Shown here in pieces: positions 57,303 to 64,000 of a stretch of 64,000 nucleotides of DNA; the first letter of the stretch is position 1, and each line of letters opens with the position of its first letter. Under the pieces are notes generated by a model. It saw nothing but the letters and a program-made list of their open reading frames with translations, was not told the origin of the DNA and did not search any database. The translations under genes and the position numbers were made by a program. The DNA is from Hirundichthys speculiger (Eukaryota > Chordata > Actinopteri > Beloniformes > Exocoetidae), in the NCBI GenBank assembly GCA_018398805.1, contig JAGFBZ010001170.1, positions 1,017,001 to 1,081,000 on the forward strand. Reading direction: 5' to 3'.

Positions 57303-57594
57303 TTAGGAAGAAGTTCCTCAGTCTCATGTTGCCGTTCTGGAGCTTCCACTTCGGGACTTTCTCTGTCCCGAACTAGTAGCGTGTTGTGCCTCCAGTGCAA
57401 CTGCAAAACAGTCCCCTGTCAAACAATGTTCTGCGGCACTTGCGTTCTGCGGCACTTGCGTTCCGCCGCGCGGCGTTCCCAACGTTGTGTACGCTACAGT
57501 ACATACTCACCGGTATTACAGCATATGAAAAATTCATATCATAAGAAAAATAAACACCGGTATTCGGTATGAACCGGTATACCATCCAGCACTA

Positions 57595-59905
57595 TTTTTA
57601 ATTGTCCCATTTGTTATATGCAGCCATGAAAGGAGGTGAATGAATTACATTGCATGCACTTTCTTATTGGATAAGAAAAGCCTCATACAACTTTTTCCCT
57701 TGTGAATTACTCTCCAACTCCAAAAAAACCATGTAAATCATAGTTGATCATGGTTGATTTTAATGGTTTGAAAGTTTGAGCGGGAGACGGAAAAAAAAGA
57801 AAGACAGACAGAAATCTGTCCCTTTTATATGCCATTTTAAACTCTGACCCCTCTTTAGGAAAAGCATATTCCTAAAAAAGGCACTTGTTGGAGTGGGTTT
57901 GGGGATGGGCTCTAACATTGGATTGCATTTCCTAATAAAAGAGTGGTGTTAAAAACACCCCCAGCAGCCCACTGTGTTTTTTATTTTATGTGCAAGTGTG
58001 TAAAATAGGCACCTGTCTCTTGTAAAAGAGAGCCACAGTGAAACCCTGCTATGGTGTTGCATATTCTCTGTGGAGACACTTCTGGTTTTATGTCATGGTT
58101 TTATTTTCAAACCATGCTCTCGACTCGTCACCTTCACCTGAACTACAGTCAGACCCTTATCTACAGTGAAGGTCCGCACCAACTGCTAGGGGTGTAATGT
58201 TTAAATAAGCTTTGGCTGGATGGGATTGGGTGTTTTAAACAGGCTACTGGAATGGTTAAATGGACCAGTAGTTCAGTCTGAATGGAAATCTCTAAGTGTG
58301 GGATGGGTTGCCATGAAAAGTTGTACATATAGCCACAATTCCTATGTAAGAAATCCCAGTGTCTATGATGGCTCTCTGATGATTCTTTTAATGTCATCCT
58401 CAAGTCAACTTAACACCTTTTTAACACAAAGATTAATTTTCCAAATATTCTTAAGTGAAGTTAATGGCTGAAATATTCAAGTGCATGGACAGTCTTTTTA
58501 CCCTCTAAAATAAACAATATGCAAGTTTTTTAAAATCTAGCAGATGTGCAAAGAAACAGTAAAGTTATAATGAAGATTGCAAAAGCTCCTTGGAAAACTC
58601 ATTAAATGTTCTTCATTTGTTGTATTTAGACACAACCATAATGATGCTTTCTCTTTGGTCACTTTCTTCTAAAGAAATGATTAATAATATGTTGCATGAC
58701 ATCTATAAACTGGATTTTTTTTCCCTGTTAACAGCTTTTAATCTTGGTAGTTAATACTGTTAGAGGCTTTAAAACGTGCAGCCAGTGCCAGCTTTACACT
58801 TACCAATTTTATAGAAGGAAAAAACAGAAAAATCAGTCTGAAGAAAATAATGAAAATCATGATCTCAGTCATCAGGCGCAAAGTGACAATCAGAGCAAAT
58901 TTGATGAAATCAAGCATCTTTAATATTATTGATCGTCTTTAGTCTCATCTCATACAAACTGTGCTGTTCCGTGATGCAATTTATGTCAGAAGCCAATGAA
59001 GAGCGTTGTTGTCCTTCACTTATCGTGTAAAAAGCGACCCTGCCACGACTGGGACTCTTCCTTCTTTGCATCAGTCAGTTCCTCAGTCTCCTCTCTGTTT
59101 CACCTATAATTTGAGGTTTCTTTCTGTGCACATCCCTCCACACAGCTCACCATAAGGTCTCAACCAGAAATGACTGACACTTTGAAAAGTGTGGCTTTTC
59201 TCTCTGACTGATGTTGTGGAACCTGAGAACATCTGCGCGTTGTTCTGCAGGCCAGGGGCGGGCGGGAGGAAGCCTGGAGGACGTGTGGATGCGGCTCCCA
59301 TGTCCACGGGGAAGAAGGATCATTGCAACACTAACAAACTGCAAGGTCACCAAGCCACTGACTTGTTATGACAGGGAAGGGCCGTGTTTATGTTCAACTC
59401 TAAGCTTTGAAATGTATATCGCTGGCCTGAGGGTGATGGGGTGACTCCAGTTGATGCTGGGGTTTAAGTTAATGTATGCGTAAAAGTGGGTGTTTATGTC
59501 AGGAAGTCCACTGAACCCACTGATATCGGACATTATCTGTTACAGTAGTCTAAGTACATCTGCCACACTTCACCAGCTCTCATCACCAGGAAGAGAGCAC
59601 ACAGAAGGCTTTTTTTCTATGATTTATCACAGCAGCACTAACAACCGTGACATCTAAAAGGCACCAAGGAGATCAGATCAGTGTCAGTCTGGGGATAAGA
59701 GACATAGAAGTTTCACCTCTGTTTCAAGGTGCATCCCCCTTAAAATGGTCAGTAGTAGGTCAGGTTAACTCCAAAGCTGCTACATTCTGGGACTATACCA
59801 TTAGTTCCCATGGGAAGTTGGAAACTTTTCATGAGGAATAATGCGAATAAATTATAGCATAATCTTGGTTGTTTGACCCCAATGACAACATCCAGTCAAG
59901 CAGCT
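57595..59905. other. Stretch with no supported gene
   Basis: No repeat or gene recognised. A G/C-rich block at 59225-59320 (gccaggggcgggcgggagg) carries several overlapping short frames on both strands without a domain. Confidence 0.5.
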
Positions 59906-59913
59906 GAAATAAC

Positions 59914-61171
59914 CAGGGATGCACGATAACTATCGGGCTGATAACAGGAAATTATGACGTCATCCCGATAAGTCCGATATTGTGACGAATAGGCCCGATA
60001 ACATATATATTTTTGTCAACACAGCACTCCCTCGCTCCCTCTGAGCCTTGAATGACCGGCAGTGAATGTTATGTTCAAGTGACGTCGGCATAATCAGAAA
60101 AACGATTTCTCGGTAAAGAAAATCAAGAATACCCCCTCATGCCAGAAAACAACTTGTTAACTCGGTCATAATTTTGGTAGTTGCTGACTTTAATTGATAT
60201 TCACAGTATTTTCCCACATGTTACACATAAAAAATAGAAAAAATAGATAAGGCTGAAAGAACGACAAGCAAACGAGGGAACGGAGGAATTTACGTTACAC
60301 CTTGAATGCAGCGTTCAGTGCGCTGATAAAAACAAACAAAGATGGCGGCGATGGTGTAGAACTTCGTTAAAGTTTCAGAGGAAGATAGTTCGCTGGTTAT
60401 TTGTGACAAATGCTCCAAGCGAAGGAGGAAAAATTGCACAAGGCTTTAATACGTCAAACCTGATCAGCCACCTGAAACATAACCATCGCTTCCATGGAGT
60501 TTGAAATCGCGCTAATGTGAGCTAACGTGAGCTAACAGGAGCTAACGTGAGCAAGCCAGCAGCAAGTCAACCCCTCCGTTCCTCTCCTTTAATAGCCATC
60601 ATCTCTCTCATCTAAAGCTTCCATGAGATAAAAAAAAAAAAAAATACTAAACCTCATTTACTTTAATTAAAGGCATTCATTTAAATGGAACCACAAGCCA
60701 AAATCCTTTAAACGTAATGTTCTTTGTTACTATGGAGTGCACTTTTTTTAGTTTATTTACACAGACAAGTCTAACTTGTGTCAGTACATTATGACCTGTG
60801 CATTATTTTTTATTGTCATTGAAGAATGCACTTTTTTCAGTTAGTAATTCTGATGCATGTATTTCCATCAGTTCAAGGAGCCTTTATTTTTTTTACATCA
60901 GTCAGTAATGCACCTTATTTAAGTTGATGTAAGATATCAAATAAATTTGTTTGATAGCTTTATGAAAATGTTTAAGAGGCTTGCCAATAGTTTTTCATTG
61001 TAAAAAAATAAATATCTGTTCATTTAAAGAGTCAAAACTGTTTTTGGTTTTGTTCATAGTATTGATGTAATGATCTTAGGTATATATGTGTGTTATCGGT
61101 ATCGGCCTTTAGGAGCTGAAAGTTATCGGTTATCGGTATCGGTTTAAAAAAACAGTTATCGTGCATCCCTA
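59914..61171 (+). mobile_element. Non-autonomous hAT element, BED family (copy 2, complete)
   Basis: It starts cagggatgcacgataac and ends gttatcgtgcatcccta, a 16-of-17-base inverted repeat with a perfect 8-bp duplication gaaataac (59906-59913, 61172-61179). Both subterminal regions carry repeated cgata / tatcg motifs (cccgataagtccgatat on the left; gttatcggtatcggcc and gttatcggttatcggtatcgg on the right). A BED-finger remnant lies at 60381-60490. The right half (60600-61070) is AT-rich with no coding similarity. 14668-15336 is a truncated relative. Confidence 0.95.
60381..60490 (+). pseudogene. Broken BED zinc finger (complete-copy hAT)
   Basis: Reading from 60381: E-D-S-S-L-V-I-C-D-K-C-S-K, then a frameshift caused by loss of about 7 bases that the 14668 copy keeps. 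In the new frame it reads G-G-K-I-A-Q-G-F-N-T-S-N-L-I-S-H-L-K-H-N-H. Both zinc-ligand pairs are thus visible (C-D-K-C and H-x4-H), but in different frames. No initiator or catalytic domain follows. Confidence 0.85.
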
Positions 61172-61179
61172 GAAATAAC

Positions 61180-64000
61180 TGAATGTATTCATGATACATG
61201 AAGTTTTCATACAACTAAGATACTGCATATGGTGTAAACGTTTAACTAAGATATACAAAAAAGTCTTTATACAGTAATTAGCTACTAAAAAAACATTTAA
61301 GAGGCTAGCTGCCATGATGCTTGATCAAATGAGTTGAAGCACTTCAAATGTTTTAGCTTTCTATATATCTATGTATAGCTTTGCATTAGTGCTTTTAGAT
61401 TTGCGTTAGCTTTTAGAAGCTTTAATCTGCCGTCTCTCTCATTTTGAACATATTTCAGACTTTGCATCACCATATTGCCTGCAAATCTTTACTTGTTCTT
61501 CTTTCCTGTGAACCAGAAGAAAATCAGTAATAATTTATAAACTGCTTGAGTGTAAACTCTAGATCTTGTCTTAACTTGGACTGACATTACACATTACACA
61601 AGGACATTAAGTGTTGTTTCTCATAGTTGCTTATAGTTGAGCTAAGTACAGCACCCTCAAATTACATTCACAGGAGGAAAATTAAAATATGTAAAGCTGT
61701 TGTCACATAAAATCCAATATTAGCAATGGCTTTTCGCCAGACAAGAATGAAAATGTGCGGCACTCATCAAAGTACAGGTGTGGCTGTACCCAGATCAGAG
61801 CCTCGGTGTGCAAAGTTCATCCCACTTGAACCTTTGTGCTGTGTGTTATCTCATAGAAACAAGGGAAGCAGCAAATGGAGAGCAAAAAAGTGTAAAAGTG
61901 TGAAAGGTGAGTAGCGTCGGTCAGAGGAATATAAAGGGACACAATCAGTCGTTCCCATATTAAGCATTCCAGCAGTGCACTGACTCAATTCACCCGTCAG
62001 TTTCCTTTCTTTAAGACCAACCTCTCGTCCGTCTGCAAGCTCTTTCCTCTCTTCCGCAGCCCTTTTATAAAGCAGAGACAGTCTGACTGGCCTGGAGGTG
62101 GGGTAGGGGTGGGGGTGGGGGGGGTGCTTGTATTTGGGGGTAAAGCGCCTGGGCAGATTTGGAGCTGGTGGTGATTATTTGGGCTTCATTATAGGATCAC
62201 GTTTCCTCAAGTCATTCTCTGTGGCAACTGTTACTGGATATGGCGGCACTGACTCTGTCAATAAAGTGAGGGGAAAGATGACACGCCTTTTGTTTTGTCA
62301 GGGCCAAAGTCGTAATTCCTCCTGTTAGTTTGCATTTGCAAAGACAGAGGAGGCATTGACCTCAGATGCCACTTTTTCCAGATGTTGCAACCCTGACTGC
62401 AATGCCCGGTGACTCTGGCATATCAGCCCTATATATAAATATGCTTTGATTGAGGAGGGTATATCTGTGTCATCTATGGCGCTGACAGCTGGAGCAGAGC
62501 GTGTGTTGCTCAATTGTTGGTCCAGGGACAGATATAACCTTTGAGTAAAGGCTCACTGCCTAGACTTTTAGCGCCACCCTGAAGCAGCCTTTGTGATTTA
62601 TTGTTCTAAAATCGTCTTGTCACCTCAGGCTTCATCATTTCTTAAAAAATGTGTGGGCCAGATTGTAGCAGTGTATGTTGCACAGTTACCCGAGCAACCA
62701 GATTCTGATCTCTTTCAGCTATTAGATGTGGTTGCTCCTTTTGGCAACCACTTTTCTACGCTAAAAAAACAAAACTGCATTCATAGTAGTTTTGGAAGGT
62801 TGAGTGAGCTTTGATTTGACCTTTAGGTACTCCTGGATCTGGAGCAGGACTTTTACAAAAATGATTCAATATAAAATTCTCCTTAGCCGATAAAATGTTA
62901 GAATATCACAGGCTTTCTATTAATCTTGGGAATCAAAACCTGTCTGGATGCCAGATCAGTCACCATTATGAAACCTCTTGGTAGGCACCGCTGCCTGCAG
63001 CGTAAGCTGACTTTTTCCTCACCTCACCAGCTGCCAGAGAAAACGTTCTGGTGTTTGAGCTTGTGCATGTGTGCGTTTTCTTGTTTTCCCTACCTCATTG
63101 AGACCTTTCATGGTGCAGCTGATGAGCTTGTTGGAACCAGTTGTCCTCATGGTGACCAAACCTTGGTCCAAATAAGCCAAAGTCACATCAGAACTGCTGG
63201 TTGGGGCCGAGGTGGGAATTGAAAGTAGGGTCAGTTTTATGGTTGAGCTTTAACTGGTAATAGTTAAAGTTAGGGCTTGAGTCAGGGTTACTCAGTGAAC
63301 GGAAGTCAGTGGAAAAGGTTAATAGAGAAGGAAGGTTGTGTGTGTGTGTGTTGAACAGGTGCGTCTTTAGTGGCGTCTAGTGGAGCTTCAAGTGAATGTG
63401 AGAGACAAAGGGATTTCTTTCGATTTAAAACCCAGATGTGCGAGGCTGAGTCACTTGCTGAAGAAGTGGATCAGAACTCAGGATTGTGTGTGTGTGTGTG
63501 TGTGTACAGCATGCATCAGCCAGGTTGATTGAGTTCTTCCCTGAACTGCAGCCTTGCCAGGCCTCGAGGCAGAGCTCCATTGAAGAGCTCCTTTTGCCTT
63601 GCTCCCTCTTAGTTTTGACTCATGTGCTGGAATAATCACATGTTGATGTATTTCTTTCATCTCCTACTACAGCAGTCTGCTTCATTTTGATGGTTTAGTG
63701 TTTAGCATTTTGGCCAGCGGTCCGTCAGAAGCACTGTGACCTGAACAGCTGGTAATTGAGTGGGAGAACTTGATGAGAGGTGCAAGCTTTTTACTGGTTC
63801 CCTGCTGGCAACAGATGAACTGGAAAGCTCTCGTGGTGATTATTGGCAGATGAAAAAAGAAGACCCCTCTATGTGAGGGGGAAAAAAATATTATTGACTT
63901 CTTACCACAGCTACTATTTATTTTCCCCTTCTTTCTACCCATGTATTTGTTTTCTGAGGCCGTTAGATTTTCGTCTGAGAAAATTTTTTGGGATAGCCTT
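61180..64000. other. Stretch with no supported gene
   Basis: G-runs near 62095-62130. 62150-62530 is a repeat-free ordered block (agtttgcatttgcaaagac, octamer-like) and a candidate conserved non-coding element. (TG)n tracts occur at about 63336-63352 and 63485-63505. No exon, RNA gene or transposon could be supported up to the window end. Confidence 0.45.
63485..63505. repeat. (TG)n microsatellite
   Basis: About ten TG units. A shorter related tract lies about 140 bases upstream. Confidence 0.9.

Larger units (their letters stand above)
56718..57594 (-). mobile_element. Non-autonomous hAT element, second fold-back copy
   Basis: It starts tagtgctgggcagtat and ends atccagcacta. Flanks tttttgat (56710-56717) and tttttaat (57595-57602) agree at 7 of 8. 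It is the reverse-complement sister of 8954-9779, with which it shares the ataccg-rich ends, the aactgggtgttaacc block, the AATAAA-containing segment, the palindrome and the BED remnant. The BED frame runs on the minus strand. A frame of 135 codons on the plus strand (57165-57572) is only its shadow, and the same shadow occurs at 9019-9345. At 877 bp it is about 50 bases longer than the first copy. Confidence 0.93.

Noticed and set aside
57165..57572. 135-codon plus-strand frame, with a similar 108-codon frame at 9019-9345 on the minus strand
   Set aside because: Their mutual similarity only reflects that both lie in copies of one hAT element. The real remnant (BED finger) is on the other strand.
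1..64000. Endogenous retrovirus or LTR retrotransposon
   Set aside because: No LTR pair, primer-binding site, protease or integrase motif was seen.
1..64000. tRNA, rRNA, CRISPR, operon or phage features
   Set aside because: Only SINE-internal pol III boxes were found. No cloverleaf, no repeat-spacer array and no bacterial gene organisation.

Overview
This window looks like intergenic or intronic DNA of a ray-finned fish, most likely a percomorph teleost. The evidence is the repeat repertoire (Rex3-type RTE, an L2/Maui-type LINE with an esterase-type ORF1, at least three Tc1-like families, many hAT elements, tRNA-derived SINEs), an AT-rich background with poly(A)/poly(T) and (TG)n tracts, and the absence of any operon-like or continuous gene structure. 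I found no intact protein-coding gene. Nearly all recognisable coding sequence belongs to dead or internally deleted transposable elements. One 135-base exon-like block (45471-45605) is the only weak host-exon candidate. Family names come from recognising motifs and remembered consensus features, because no database search was possible. Most non-hAT boundaries are therefore approximate. hAT boundaries are exact where an 8-bp target-site duplication (TSD) could be read. || Layout: 1-140 is the 3' tail of a Tc1-like element. 7024-7966 is a degraded Tc1-like copy. 8954-9779 is a hAT fold-back derivative with a broken BED finger. 14668-15336 is a truncated BED-hAT. 17126-19850 is a Tc1-like element split by a hAT (17436-19307) that carries a dead transposase related to the GTF2IRD2/ZBED5 type. 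22672-23875 holds two SINEs and a Rex3 fragment. 24585-25677 is a tandem near-duplicate that runs into a dead Tc1-like transposase (to 26180). 27204-27728 holds two hAT MITEs. 27800-30956 is an L2 LINE split by another Tc1-like element. 34703-35309 is an element encoding a MADF-like segment. 42242-43085 is the 3' part of an L2-like LINE on the minus strand. 44190-44420 is a Rex3 tail and 44582-45266 a hAT MITE. 52584-52680 is a long (TG)n(TA)n microsatellite. 53171-53676 is a hAT remnant. 55053-56590 holds two Tc1-like fragments. 56718-57594 is a second fold-back hAT. 59914-61171 is a BED-hAT with a perfect TSD. || The remaining DNA has no gene I can support. A few repeat-free blocks (2640-3080, 12720-12990, 40200-40560, 47820-48560, 50640-51660, 62150-62530) look more ordered than their surroundings and could be conserved non-coding elements. 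That is only an impression until alignments are made. || The most interesting signals are these: a hAT family whose copies share a palindrome exactly where the BED-finger reading frame breaks off; eight hAT-type insertions whose TSDs largely fit the nTnnnnAn hAT target pattern; two nested transposon insertions readable to the base or nearly so; different hAT families carrying subterminal arrays of the same short motif; and a tandem duplicate whose differences are almost all deletions in one copy, which looks like an assembly artefact.
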